Shown here piece by piece: positions 24,600 to 37,453 of a DNA stretch of 64,000 nucleotides. The stretch is from Pelecanus crispus. Taxonomy: Eukaryota; Chordata; Aves; Pelecaniformes; Pelecanidae. A model generated the notes under the pieces. The model saw only the letters and a list, made by a program, of their open reading frames with translations. It had not been told where the DNA came from and searched no databases. The stretch is from positions 2,299,001 through 2,363,000 of the forward strand of contig NC_134656.1 in the NCBI RefSeq assembly GCF_030463565.1, read 5' to 3'. The stretch's first letter is position 1, and the number at the start of each line of letters is the position of its first letter. The position numbers and the translations under genes were made by a program.

Positions 24600-27500
24600 G
24601 TAGGACACGCAGGCAGTGCTCCGGGGAGGGCTGCGAGCGGGGCACACCTTCCCTCCTAAATCTCTGCCGCGGGTGAAGCGGGCAGGCGCTTCCCCGGCAA
24701 TTGGGATGCGCTATTAGGGGTAACACTGGGGTGTTCATTTTATTGTTTTGGTTTTATTTGTTTTTCTCCCTTCCTAGGCTGTGATGTAGGTTCCCACCAG
24801 CTTTCAGCTGCCCTCTGGTGCCTCCTAAAGTTTAACCCAGAGAATGGAACAGAGCGATCAGATCTGCTCAAAAAATGGGGTTTGGTGGTGTGTTTTTTTT
24901 TTTTTTTTTGCAAACTGCCAGGCAGGGAGCTGGATGTCCCTGTGGAGAGCAAAGCTCTAGGAGCATCCCGCTGCCAGGGTGTGCCGGATCTTTAACAGCA
25001 CCTCTCCCTCCTGTGCTGTGTCCGGCACCCCAGCTGTGGCTGCAGGTGCTGCTCCATCTGGGAGCTGGCGCTTTCCAAAGCTGAATCGAGTTGCAAGGGA
25101 AAGAGCCTGCTGGCAGGCTCAGGCTTACTTTTGCAGGGAGGGGGAAAAACCACGAATGTAGCTCTTCCAACTCTTTGGAAACTATGGATGTAAAAAAGAT
25201 GTGACAGGATGCTGCGGAGATGAGGGCAACTCCGGTGGCTCCTCACGCTGAGGTGGGGAGAGCAGGGGGACCTTTGCGGAGGGGATGGAGCACGGAGCCT
25301 GCACCGCCCCAGCAGCACTGGCCAGCCTCCCTGCATGTTCCTGGCATTTTAAGTGTCCCTGTCTGGTTCTGGTGTGGCTCAAACCACCCTATTTCCTGGA
25401 ATCAAAACCCTGTTCCCCCCCTGCTCTGCAAGTACAAAATAAGTTCTTGCAGCCATTAGGGCTGTGATTCTGTGTCAAATGCCAGCACCCCCCTTCTGAT
25501 CCCTGTACCCTCTGTGTCAGGAGAGTCCATTTTATACACATCTCAGAGCAGCATCCTGGTGTGGGTGGATGCTACCAGCACAGAAAAGACAGGATCAATT
25601 TGTTTTCTTCTCCAACAGAGGACGAAAATATTTAGCAGGTATTCAGACACTGATGAGATTAAGTCTCGCTCCTGCCAGGAGCCCTGCTGCTTCCAAAGCA
25701 TCTTTCCCTTGAATACACACAACTCGGCTGGGGGAGATGCTGCAAAATGAAGTCTTTGGTATCGCAGGCCGGTGAACAGCGGCTAAACCTCCGCTACAAG
25801 GGCGAAGCGACATGACTGTTCATCAGGCTGCCTGTCCGCGCTCTTCCTGCCAAGGAGGTGATGGCAGGGAGAAGGGATCGCGGTAGCCCTGTGGAATCTG
25901 GAGATGGAGAGAGGAGGTTTTCAGTGCAGCAGTGCCACGTTTGGAGAGCTCCTGTTTCTGTTCAGCGTAGTAGCAATCATTCGAGTAGGCACGGTGTTTG
26001 TGGGCGCGTGGAAGTGTGGTGAGTAGTGATGCTCTGGGAGGGAGAAGTCCTTGTCCCATGGCGACGCAGCTCCCTGGGGATGCCAGCCAGCGTGCATGCA
26101 GGGGAAAGGAGTCCATGCCCCGTGCATGAATATTAGACGTGTAAGAAGAAGCCTTGGCAGAAATCTTCTCCCTGCCCACAAAGGTCTGGTGGGATGTGGG
26201 CAGCGGGACCCTGCTGGCCCCTGCCCGGGGCTGTGACTGGTCTATCCCCAAGGATAGGAATGTCCCAAACCGGCACCCTGGTCAGGGTGGATGTGTGCCA
26301 TGGTGATGTGGGGCCATGCTTTCAGAATGGGGGCTTCTGTTCTGCTCCTTTTTGGCTTTGATACCTTCCAGTTGGATAAATGGGACCCAAGAAGAGAAAG
26401 TGGGATTTAGCACTGGCATTTCCCCTGGAACATAGCTTTTTTTTTTGTGTCCTCTGGTTTTTAATGGCTCCAAACAATTGAAAACTGAAGACAGGTGTCA
26501 CCCTCATCTCCCCCAGGCCTTTTCCACTTCTGCTCCCCCTTTATCCAGTAAATCCCTATATATACAAAGGAGCTAATAAAAATTTTAATTGTTTGGGTAC
26601 TTCTTTTTGGGGCATTCACCTCTGGTTTTCCCCAAAAACTTCTATCTGAGCCTGTGGGGGCCACTTGAATGGGGAAGTTATAACTGAGCTGGAACACGTG
26701 TAGAAGCAGCCACTGCTTCCATCAGTGTCTCCTGGGAGCTCAGTACTGGCTGAGAGTAATGCTGAGTTATACCCAGGAAAATGACCCTTCTTGGTTCAGT
26801 AACTGCAACTTCGGATTATTTCTGCCCAGGATTTTTCTCTTCTTGCTCTGTCAAGGTCAGGAGCAGGTTTGATGATAAACTGGACTCAATATCTCAAACT
26901 CTTGACCCTGCTCATGTCCGCAGATTGATGCGGAGCTGCCAAATTAGTGGCCGTGCAGGAAGGATTTTGATGACTTCTCAAGCAGAGGTTTTCTCCCTAG
27001 ACAGGAGCATTGGTGCTTCTGGGCTTCATGCCCTAAAGAGCATCTTTTTTCACTGGGTTGAATGTTGGTTGCTGGTAAGTCAACATGGGGCTTTGGGACT
27101 TTTAATGATATATCTCTTCCATTAATAGAAAAAAGACTGGCAAACCCTCTGTGCTGCACCCCTATCATCTATAGGTATGGTGCATCCTACAAAAGCTGAT
27201 TTTTTTTTTCTTTCCATGCTTATATTTCACCAGGGATAACCAGACTTCAGCATGCTACACAATCTATAAGAAACAGGTGTATTATCTTCCAGAAAAAGAA
27301 TGGTGCAATGACGTAGACAGTAATTGTTTCCTCTTTAAGAGGGAGTTGGGAAATACAAAGACTCTAATATCAGCACTTGAGGAAATTGGAGGCATCAGGA
27401 AGGCTTGGTTTTTGTTCCTCTTGAATGAGTTTTTTGCAGCACTGAGGGAAAAGTTTAAAATCTCCCGGTATTTTACACAAAAATAAAAATTCAAAGCCTC

Positions 27501-30500
27501 CTCTGGGTTTTTCCCCTCTGTTGTAGAAGCCAGCCTACATCTCTATTACATTTGGAGTGATTTAACGTTTGGAATGATTAATTTGTAGAGACAGCCATCA
27601 TGTGACTGTCAATCCCCTTCTAGTGCTGAGTGGCACTAATTGGACAAGACCAAGAAGGGCTCTTGTCAGGAACACGATTTCCTGGACAGTAAAGGGCCTA
27701 TTGTGGAAACCTGCCTTGTCTGCGGCTTTGTTCTGCTTGCTCATTGTGGAGTTCCTTGCCAGTGGAGATAATGCCTCCCCTCCCTCCTTCTCCTTCTGCT
27801 GTTTGCTCTCTTCTGCATGTATTTCCTGTACTGCTTTTTAATGAAAGCGAAACAAGGAGCTGAACGGCACGAGGCAGAGAGGGTTTGGGGGGAGAGGGGG
27901 AAACCAGGCTGCTGAGGTCCCTCATCTATTAACTGTATGCTGCAAGACTGGATGTCCGAGAGCTTTGCTGTTAGGAAGAGAAGGGGAATCTATGGTTCTT
28001 GCAATGGCCGTGGGGTTGATGACCCGTGGGCCTGGAGGTGATGCTGACCCATCCTTGAGAGCAACCCAAGTGTTGCTGCATGGGGTGTGGCAGACCCCCA
28101 AGCCTCCGCCAGTGTGCCAGGGCAGGGACCAGGGGCACCAGGCAGCGTCTGGCCCAGGAAGTCCTTCGTTGTCCCCTGCTCCATCATGCTGCTACGGCGC
28201 TCAGCAGTGATGATCTGGAGGACTCCATTCCTCAGGGTTGGCTCTGCTTGTCTGGATCCGGCCCCCATGGGAATGATGCCTCGTTTCCAGGGCTGTCTGC
28301 TGGGAGCCTGGCAAAGCACTGGGGATGCTCAGCTCTCCCTGTTGAAGAACACTGTTTCAGAGGATTTTAAGCAGCTGTTTAGGCAGGTTAGGGCTGTTAG
28401 GCGCCTACACTTTTATTTGCTGCTTCCAGGTGAAGCTTTAGTAGGAGGGCTGTGATGGGGGTGTGCCTGCAGCAGGCAGCTGCCTGGGGATGGCTGTGCC
28501 AGCTGTTATGCTGCTTGAAAACTGCATTGGTCCCTGAGAATAGGGTGAGGGCAGCTGGCTGTGATGAGACAGGGAAAATGAAGTTAATTATGACAGTACA
28601 GAGATGCTGATTTCTTAATAGAACGCTTTCTAAGGGAAGAGCCTTGACCAGCTGTGTGTCTCATAGCTGAAATTGAGTGTTTAATGCAGCACGGACCCAG
28701 TGGACACTGGTGGGGCCATCTGAGACCTCAGCTCTCTCCAGATCCCCCTCTTAGTCTTGGCAAAAAAAAAAAAAAGACAATTGTTGCAATTTGCAGATAA
28801 GGGAAACCCACACCAAGGGCTCTGCGCTGTGCAGAGCGATTGGAGCTGGGGAAGGAAGGCAAGGTGAGCAGGAGGGGGATCGGCTGCAAAGGGTGAGTCT
28901 GCAGCTCTCCAATGTCCAGGCCCCCGTGAGCCCAGGTGAGCTGGGCTCAGCCACATGGCTCATAGCAGCCATGCGTGGCCCCTGCTAACAGCTCCTGCGA
29001 CTCCAATGTGTGCTGGAGGGCTCTTGGTTTCCCCTGGCTTCAGTGGGATAAGTGGAAAGGAATTACCAATGTGCAGGAGTAATTCTGTGATGTTTAATGT
29101 GGGACTTGGTTCCCAGTGCTTTTTGCAGACTGGGCAATTCCCAGCAGCATTTAGGACCCGAGCAGTTCAGCAGAGGCAGATCCAGCACACGAACAGGGAT
29201 GAGAGCATCTTGCTGCAGGACGGATGCTGGCGAATGCCCTCCTTAGTCTGAGCATGGTTCCTGGTGGCCACGCGACTACTTGGGGTTGCATAAGCATCCC
29301 TGCGAGCCCCTGGGCCAGTTGCAGAGGTTTTTGCAGCAGCAGCCACCCAACCTCTGCCCTTGGCATGGCAGCAATCGGGGCCATACAATGTCCTTGTCCA
29401 TGCTGGTCCCCAGAGAGCACCTGGAGGCGGGAGGGCGGGTGGGCGGGCACCAGTGTCACCTAGACATGGCAGTGAGGCTCAAAGGGCAAGAAAATCGTCT
29501 GTCCCAAAGCACTGCTGCTCGCCCTGGCTGGTGGCAGACTCCTTAACCCCTGCCAGTCAGTCACCGTCCTGCCAGGTAATTACTAGGCTTTTACATGCTG
29601 GTGTTGGTGGCTGCTTTTGCTGTAGCATCTGGCTTCATAGTCCAAAGTGATTTAAATCTGCCCTTCTTAAATTCTCTGGATTTTTTTGTGGCTGTTGAAT
29701 CGCCAAGAATAAACTGGCTTGAATTGGGTAATTTCAGGATGAGGGGGCTCTGAAAAGGTGATCAGAGCAGCAGGGACACGGAGAGCACAGTGTGGGTGTA
29801 TGGCTGGGAGGACGCAAATCACGATGGTACATGCCAGATCAAATATCAGCTTCATACAACGTGTGAGCTAAGAACAGGTTGGGAGCAGAGATGTCAGTGA
29901 ACCGGTGCCGATTTCCACCATCAGAGGGTGGGAGCAGCTCGGCAAAAATCCTCCCTGAGCCTTTTCTGCTCTGTTTTGCTTCCCTCTGCGTGTCCGGGGG
30001 GGTGGCAAAGGCTGTGACTGATGCCAGGGCATGGGGTGGGAGCGGAGGGAGCTGCTCAAGGTGAACAGCACTGTCTGCATCCCAATTAGCTGGAGCTATG
30101 AATATCAAAATCAAGAAGCAGAAGAGCTCCTGGAGATAATGCTCACGGTTCCCCAGGGCTGAAGGCTTTGCTCTGCTCCCTCTGCTCCTGGTGCCTGCAG
30201 CCCCGTTTGGGGTTGTAGGTTTGCACAGCTGGCTGGTCCTTAGCCCTGGGGCATCCAGAGCTGCTTGCTGCCCTGCAGCCTTGCGGTGGCCGGGTGGAAA
30301 GGAAGGAAAGGTGCTAAAGCAACAGGCTTGCAGCTCAGCCAGGGACAGAATCCATCCTTGTGAAAAAGAGGACCTCAAAGCCCAGTATGTGGAAGAGCTG
30401 TTTCCTACCCATCTCTTCTCCCAAACTGTGGGTTCCCCTCGCTGAAGCACAGCCTTGTTCCAGGTCATGCTACTTGAAGTCCACGTAGCAAACAGGAGGG

Positions 30501-33500
30501 AGAAGCCGAGTGCTGAGCTGATATCCAGATGTTTTTCCTCTTAGGCTTCAGCAGCTGGGAGAACAGGAGAGCAAAGCAAACCAATTACTTTCGTGACAAA
30601 GGTGGAGCTGGATGGAGAGCTGAGAACGGCCCTGCGGGAGATGCTGCATTAGGAAATTGCCTCCGTGACCGAGTGCAAGAAAGTGGCTCAGCAGGAAGCT
30701 GATGTCCTCCATGGGGGCCACAGGCTTATCTGCATCAGAGCTGTGCCGTGGGGGGGACCTCAGGTGCCTCCTAAAGCCTGAGAGTTTAATTTGTCTTTTT
30801 TGTGCAGATTAAGAAAGAGAGCACTCGCAGTTCCTGGAGGAAAAGAAAATGAGGTTAATCCACAAATAAGTGATTAATTGATTTTTTTGTTTGTACTGAA
30901 CATTCTGGAAATGTTTGGGAACATTGTTTGCTTGGGATAATGGCTGTTGGCTCTCAGGGTGCCGAGAAAGTGGAGCTAGAAGTAATTAATTAGGTGTAAA
31001 TTAATTTCCCCACATCTCAAGAGCACAAAATCAGCCTTAAAATCCACTTGAAGGAGGGTTCAAGGAGGTAAGCAGGGGGCCAGCTGCCCCAGTGTGTCCC
31101 TGTGGTGGAGGGAGCAAGGGAAGGCAGCCCTGCTGTCACCTTGGAGGGAGCGAGGAAAGAGGCAACAGAGAGGGATCGTCCATCGAGGGAGAGCAGATTT
31201 TACAGGGCCAGGCTGAACAATTGTACCTGGACTCTGAATTTTTGCTGAGAAGTCCTCTTGGAGAGGGACCAGCGAGGTCCCCTGGGGTGGAGGGGAGCAA
31301 GAGGGAGCTGAAGGTTTGCAATCTGCACGCCCCAAGCTCAGGGTTAGCTGAGATGCCCCAAACATCTCACTGTGCTGGGGACACAGGAGCGTGCATGGAG
31401 GCAGCGTTGTCCCCTGTGGATGCTGGATGGGTGGTAGAGGTGGGTGGGCTGCTGCTTGTTTCTCCCACTGGTAAAAAAAAAAAAAAAATGCAAACACCAA
31501 ACCTTTAATTTTTTCTGTTTCACAGTAGTGAAGTTGCCTATCATGGTTCAAAAATGCAGTTGTTATTCCCTTGAGTTATAACGTCAGCAAAAGCAGTCAG
31601 AGTTAGAGGCATGTTGATGAATTGCCTCCAAGTCCAGACCTCCTGGAAAGATGGACCAGAACAAGCTTGACCTTTGGGAAGCTTGGGTGAGCCCAGCCAG
31701 GTTTGTGGTACACAGGGGAAGACTATAGCTCCCAGGAGACCTTTGCTAACACAGTCTTAGGTGACCGAGTAATTTCCTGAAACCTAAGCTGACAACACTT
31801 ATTTTTGTGTGGGCTGACAAAGAACAGTGATTTAATTTCTTAATTTTAATTACCCCCCCCGCTGACCTAGAGGGGAAAGCGTCTGAATGCATTCACAGAC
31901 CCATCTCATGCTCCCTGTGTGCATTGCCTCATTTATGCCAACTGCAAGAATTCAAACAAAAAATGCAAAACTCGCCCACCCCGAGATGCTGCTGCGCTGG
32001 GGTTCACAGCACTGGAGTGTGTCTGTTTCTGTGTAATCCTGCTTAGGAAGTCCCAAAGCTTTAAAGTCCTGGCAGCTGCCTGGTTGTGTTGGATTTGCAA
32101 AGCGTTTTGCTGCTTCATCCCTTCACACTAGGAAAGACACTGGTATTTTTCCTCTACCGCTTTTGGTTATATAAGTTTATCTGATCCAGGCTGGCTTTCT
32201 AAGAACCCACTGTCTTGCTTGGCTGCTGTGATTTCTGTGCCAGGAGGAACCTGACTCAGGCTTATGTGGGGACCTCAAGTGTTTCCATCAATGTTCACCT
32301 GCCCCAAAAGCTTCCCTTGGCTTTCAAGGTCAAATGTAGGATCGTTTGTTCTTGCTTTCTGAAGCCGCTTTCAAACATCTGACTTCTAATACAAACACAG
32401 CTTAGACCTCGAAGGGGTAAAAAAAAAAAAAAAAACAACAAACCAACTTTATTTTCTGGATTGTGGATGCCCTGACTGTTATTCTTGCAAACCTGGCTAT
32501 GTTGCCATATGTTTCAACAGAGCTCAGAGGGTGGCAAGTGATGATGTTCCTCCAAGTGTTCAAATAACCTAGCAAGAGCTGAAGCTCAGTTCATCGGTGG
32601 GGTACGGTGCTGAGGAGTGCAGTTGTGGGTTTGCTGTTCTGAATCAATTTGGCAAAAAGAGTTTTTTAGGTCAAATCAGATGCCATAATATTCTAATACA
32701 TATCAAACTGCAAATAGTGCAGTAGTTTATGGGTTTAAGTGTTATCCTCAAACGAACTTGCCCTCTGTTAATAACGGACATCACTGTCTGCCATTTCTGG
32801 CAACATTTCTGCAAAGGCCATTGGTATAGTAAATGATAGATGAGCTGTGGTTTTAAAATTATGCCTATTTGAGCTCTCATTTTGGCCATGAGAGGAACAT
32901 CCTGGAGCTGAAATGTTAGATTCAGTCACAGAGTCTCCACTGAGTTTCCATTTCTAAAGACTCTGCATGTATCCTTGGGTGGGTGATCATATTTTTCTTT
33001 GCATCATTTCCCATGTGTAAAAAGGAGATGATTGCCATTAGATCAAGGTGAATCTTCTTTTGGGGCAGTTAGTTCATGCAATAAAAGTAATATAGAAATG
33101 ACAAAACCCCTTTGAGGTAGAGTTGACTCATGACTTTATCTGCAAACTGCCCATTTCTTTGGAAAGATCCATTGTGATATTTTGATTTCTGATACAAACC
33201 TCATTCCTCACTGGTTTTTAGCTGCCACTGGCCAGGGCTGGCCATCTTGCCTGTGCTGATTTGATAGGTCGCATTAGCCATAGTCTTTGGCTATAAGCCC
33301 ATACAAAATGACTAATCAACTTACCCCTGGACCTTATGGTGCCTTTCAAATCAGCTTAGTGGGTAAAGCTCTCACCAATATTTATAATAATGAAGCCATA
33401 TGTGATGAAATCCTAGATTAGCCTTACTGAAGTCATTTTTCAAAAAGCATGATCTGAGTTGACAGCCTCAGGCTTTCATGGTCCTCACTTGCAGTCTAAG

Positions 33501-34907
33501 GGAAGAAACTTCTGCTCATGAAACTGATTGTGAAGGCACCATTTGTATTGTTGTAGGAGCTGGGTTGAGCTGTGTGTTGATAAGCACGTGGGAGGTAGAA
33601 AGGAAAGGATGGCATTCAATCTCTTTTTACATAAAAAAAATACAGCATCTCCTTCCTAAAGTGGCAGAATGCCCTCTTCAGTAGACTTCAATGTCCTACC
33701 CATCAAGGTCAGGTGGAGCTCTAACCATTGCTCATTCCTACATTTCAGATTCACAAAGATGAAGACAGCAACCAATATTTACATCTTTAACCTCGCTCTG
33801 GCTGACACCTTGTGTCTGATGACCTTACCCTTCCAGGGTACAGACACGTTCCTGGGCTTCTGGCCCTTTGGCAATGTCCTCTGCAAGATTGCCATCTCTA
33901 TAGACTACTACAACATGTTCACAAGCACCTTCACCCTGACGATGATGAGCGTGGACCGCTACATTGCTATCTGCCACCCTATCAAAGCACTAGACATCCG
34001 CACTCCCCACAAGGCCAAAGTGGTGAATGTCTGCATCTGGGCGCTGGCGTCTGTCTTCGGCATCCCAGCAATGGTGATGGGATCTGCAGAGAATGAAAAC
34101 AACGGTCAGTAAAAACACATCCAACGGGTGGGAGGTGTTGGTGGCCAGGAGAGCCCGTGGGCTTGGGGAGCCATTGGAGAGGGGTACCAGTTTCATCAGT
34201 GTGGTGAGCTCTCTGCTGTAACTGCTCTCATCTTAACTCTTTCCTCTCTGCTCTTGCCTCTCTGCATCCCTGCTACTGCTTTCCCAGTCTTAAACATGCC
34301 TAAGCTAAACTGAATGTGCAGATGCTGTTCTTCTTGATATGGGTTTGCTGATCTTCCCTTCCTTTTTGTATTTTGAATTGCAGAAATCGACTGTCTAATT
34401 AAACTCCCTTCACCCGTGGATTACTGGGATCCAGTGTTTGGCATCTGTGTCTTTCTTTTCTCCTTTATGATCCCTGTGTTGATCATCACTATTTGCTACA
34501 GTCTCATGATCAGAAGACTCAAGAATGTACGTGTCCTCTCAGGCTCTAAGGAGAAGGACCGAAACCTGAGGCGCATCACCCGAATGGTCCTGGTGGTGGT
34601 GGCAGTCTTCATCATTTGCTGGACTCCCATCCAGATTTTTGTGCTGGTCCAGTGCTTGGGTGCCAAGGCAGAAAGCGAGCTCGAGCTGGCCATCTCCTGC
34701 TTCTGCACCGCGCTGGGGTATGCCAACAGCAGCCTGAACCCCGTGCTCTACGCCTTCTTAGATGAGAACTTCAAGGCATGCTTCAAGAAGTTCTGCTTCC
34801 CCACCGCCTTCAGGACCGAGCTCCAGATGTCCAACAGGATGTGCAGCATCGCCAAGGATGTGGCCTATGCCTGCAAGAACTCGGAGGGGACTAACAATCC
34901 GGCCTGA
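24373..34907 (+). CDS. OPRL1: Nociceptin/orphanin FQ (opioid-like) receptor, three coding exons
   Basis: This is a class A G-protein-coupled receptor of 368 aa, joined from 24373-24599, 33749-34104 and 34384-34907. The family couples to Gi/o at the plasma membrane and binds nociceptin. The ATG has strong context (A at -3, G at +4). Visible features are N-glycosylation sites N20, N26 and N37; N67 (1.50); D95 (2.50); C121 and C198, which form the extracellular disulfide; the ligand-anchoring D128 (3.32); D145-R146-Y147; C273-W274-T275-P276; N313-P314-x-x-Y317; and cytoplasmic cysteines C327/C332. It is the NOP subtype and not a mu, delta or kappa receptor, because Q278 replaces the opioid His at 6.52, G214 replaces the opioid Lys at 5.39, and the TM7 segment reads FCTALGY. 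Introns after TM1 and at the TM4/loop 2 region match the opioid-receptor gene pattern. Intron 1 is 9149 bp and intron 2 is 279 bp. All motifs are intact. NPBWR2 lies downstream, convergent. Confidence 0.97.
24600..33748 (+). other. OPRL1: OPRL1 intron 1
   Basis: A 9149-bp intron with GT-AG ends. The acceptor is a pyrimidine-rich stretch ending in TTTCAG at 33743-33748. It contains a 17-base T-run (24893-24909), a 16-base A-run (31473-31488) and a 17-base A-run (32419-32435). No nested gene is supported. A 209-codon minus-strand open frame at 29839-30468 shows no domain that I recognise. No intact mobile element was seen. Confidence 0.85.
33749..34104 (+). CDS. OPRL1: OPRL1 coding exon 2 (TM2 to TM4)
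   Basis: It encodes residues 76 (part) to 195 (part): intracellular loop 1 (FTKMKTATN), TM2 with D95, loop 1 WPFG, TM3 with C121, D128 and DRY, TM4, and the start of extracellular loop 2. The donor is AACG|GTCAGT at 34105. The splice phase leaves one base (G) that joins AA of exon 3 to give Glu195. A retained intron 2 would end the protein two codons later. Confidence 0.96.
34384..34907 (+). CDS. OPRL1: OPRL1 coding exon 3 (loop 2 to C-terminus)
   Basis: It encodes residues 195 (part) to 368 and the TGA stop at 34905-34907. The acceptor is TTGCAG at 34378-34383. The exon contains loop 2 Cys198, TM5 (G214 at 5.39), the basic third loop ([15 protein letters not shown]), TM6 with CWTP and Q278, TM7 with NPxxY, helix 8 with the [11 protein letters not shown] segment and the conserved SIAKDVA tail. 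Confidence 0.97.
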
Positions 34908-37180
34908 CTAGGCATGGAAATTCCCATGGTGGCTGTCGCCCAGCAGAGCCCAACCACCCCCACGTCAGAGCTAACTCAGATAACGGCTCTTTAGCAGGAC
35001 CTCAAAACTGAGAGGCGAAAAACCAAGAAAACAATTTTGGGGGTTGGGAAAACAGGATACTGCAAGAGCATGCAGAAAAAGTGAGCCCATTTGATGCATT
35101 TTTAGTCCACCCTGCGCTAAGAGGAACATGTTTGAAATCAGCTCTTTGATTCCTGTGAAACCCTGGTGGTTTGCAATATTGTTGAGAATTTGGGAATTAT
35201 GGGTTTAAAACAGGCATTGGTCCTGGGAGTTACACTTTTGCTGCTGGGAGACAGACAAAATGCAAACTATTCAATTTCTTTTTGGCTCCCTGAGTTGTTT
35301 AAGGCGCTAACAGCTCTTGTGGCTCGCCGGGCGCTCGGGTGCGGGTTTTATTCCTGCAGTATCACTCTGAAATTAGACTTTGCTGAAGTGGGCAGCAGCC
35401 GTCAGACAAAAACCCAAGATCATCTCCAGGATGAGTCATCACAAAGGGAAGGATGCTGGGAGGGAGAGAAGGGAGCTGGTGGAAAGGGAAATTCAAACTG
35501 CCCTGAGCCGGGCAGCTGGGGCTAGGAGCCTGGGGAGAACAATTCGGACGGGGTCTGCAGTGAAACCCTCGAGAGGGGAGCAAGGTGGTGAGAAGGGACT
35601 GTCAAAACAGATGAATGTACCTCAGAAGAGGAGGAAGAAAAGACTGATGAAATGAACACAAATCCTTGTTTACATGCTGCTATTGCTTTTTTTTTTTAAC
35701 CCTGTATTTCCATTGTAATAATGGACAGAATGTGTCTGTATATACACATCTCTATAGTGCTACAGGTACAGCTCTAGTGTAGGATTTCATCTTGCCAAGC
35801 ATGCCTTGGGGATCTTCCTCGGTGAGAGGAAGGAGGAATGAAGTGGCCTATGTATACGTGTATTTATAGGGGAAAGCCATTTTGGAGAAGTCAGAACAGC
35901 AGCTCTGCCAGAAGACATGGACATTTCTGGTAGGAGGGGCAGACTAAACCAGCCCAACCTGCTCCGCATGAGGTAAGTGGTGCCACACCACCATACAAAA
36001 GGTGGTTTGTTTGTTTATTTTTTTAAAATGAAATGAGATCCACCATGCTGAGAGCACTTGGGAAATGCTGCTGAGGTACTACCCCTCCTGCCAACCATAG
36101 ATTGATTTTCCTCTTCCAGTAGGCCAGAGCTTTTCGTAAAAATGAAATGACCCACCATTTCATTTGCTAATGGAAGCATTCCTGGAGAGTTTAACCACCG
36201 AGTGCCCTCCGTGCTGGCAGGGACAGCAGCCTTGTATGCTCCCTGTAGCACAAACCCCCGGGGAAATCTGGGCAGTGGTGCTGATGGGGAAGCAAAGCAG
36301 CAACCTCCGTTTGGAGATGGGAGGTCAACTCCAACACGAGAACCGGCAGCGTTCTCCGGACTGTACAGATTTCATGTGAATATAATTCTTGTGCTCTGGT
36401 CTATGAGATTCTGTATTTTTAATGTATTGATTTGCCAATATTTTAATGCTGTCATGTTCTTTATATATGCTGTATAAAAGAATCCAATGTTATATTTCTA
36501 TGTAGAGTGTTTCCCTGATGGTTGGGCTTAAAATACAGCTGCAATTCCAGTGCCCCTTGTATAGGACCCGGATCCCTTGTAAACTGCTCAAGCTGGGAGG
36601 ATTTTCATGCTGATTAGCATTTGATTGGTAATCTGGAGGGATACCAGAGCACTTTGCAATTAGCGCTTCCTCTGAATAACATCGGGGGAAGAAGAAATCT
36701 GGGCACTTTAAGCACTTAGCAATGGATGTTTAGGAAAATCTCATACAACCCCCAAGCACGCTAAGAAGAACTCCCCGAGAACCGCGCTGCTGGCAAGCTG
36801 CATCTACGCCCTTGAAAAAATGAGTTTGGTGGGCTGTTGTATTTGTGGATGCAGTAACAGTGCTGGTCGGTGAGCAGCCTTGAGTCTTCTCAGCCCACAG
36901 TCTGGCAGGGTGCTGGGTACGGTGGTACGCGAAGCCGGGAAGCGACTGCCAGGCTTTTCTTGCAGTGCCATGAGGGAGCAGGAGAGCGTTCGTTAGTGGC
37001 TGGCTAAGGAACAGCCACCCTCCCTTTGTAGTTCTTGGTTGTTTTTTTTAAATAGATTTATGTCCTCTGAAAAATATACCTGTGTTCGGAGTTTTTTTTA
37101 ATGAGGATTTTGTTATAATGACTATGCTGCAAAGATCTTACATAATCAAGTACTCAATAAATGTGTGTTTACTAAGCTTT
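34908..37180 (+). other. OPRL1: Probable OPRL1 3' untranslated region
   Basis: Noncoding sequence follows the stop codon, becoming AT-rich with T-runs (about 35688-35698) and TATA-rich words near 36400-36510. It ends near the first good polyadenylation signal. Length is about 2.3 kb if that site is used and about 2.6 kb if the second site is used. No mRNA data are available, so the end is inferred from signals only. Confidence 0.55.
37156..37161 (+). terminator. Polyadenylation signal AATAAA, OPRL1 (proximal)
   Basis: AATAAA is followed at once by the GT-rich word tgtgtgttt, the usual arrangement of a cleavage site about 15-20 bases downstream. Confidence 0.6.
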
Positions 37181-37437
37181 TGGGTAATTCCGTGGCCCTT
37201 GCGGTGAATGTGTTTAGGCATTCTGTTCAATGCTCAGTGGAGTTTGTTATAAGAAGAGCAAGAAAAACCTGAAAGCAAAAGCTTTATTGTACTGTGCCTA
37301 TGGAGTTAAACGCTTGCGATCGGCTGGCCGGCTGAAGCGCAGGCTCTTTAATTCTCTTCTGAAATGGTTGTGGTGGTATGATTTTACAATTACTGCACTG
37401 TAAATGACAATTTCCTAGGTGGCTACTTGTGTGCTTT

Positions 37438-37453
37438 AATAAAGGAAAATAAA
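37438..37453 (+). terminator. Paired polyadenylation signals, OPRL1 (distal alternative)
   Basis: Two AATAAA hexamers (37438-37443 and 37448-37453) are followed by GT-rich sequence (tgtagttggaatgatgtgg). They could serve as a second end for the OPRL1 transcript. Confidence 0.45.

Noticed and set aside
29839-30468. 209-codon minus-strand open frame in OPRL1 intron 1
   Set aside because: No recognised domain, no splice or promoter context, and a length that can arise by chance in a window of this size.
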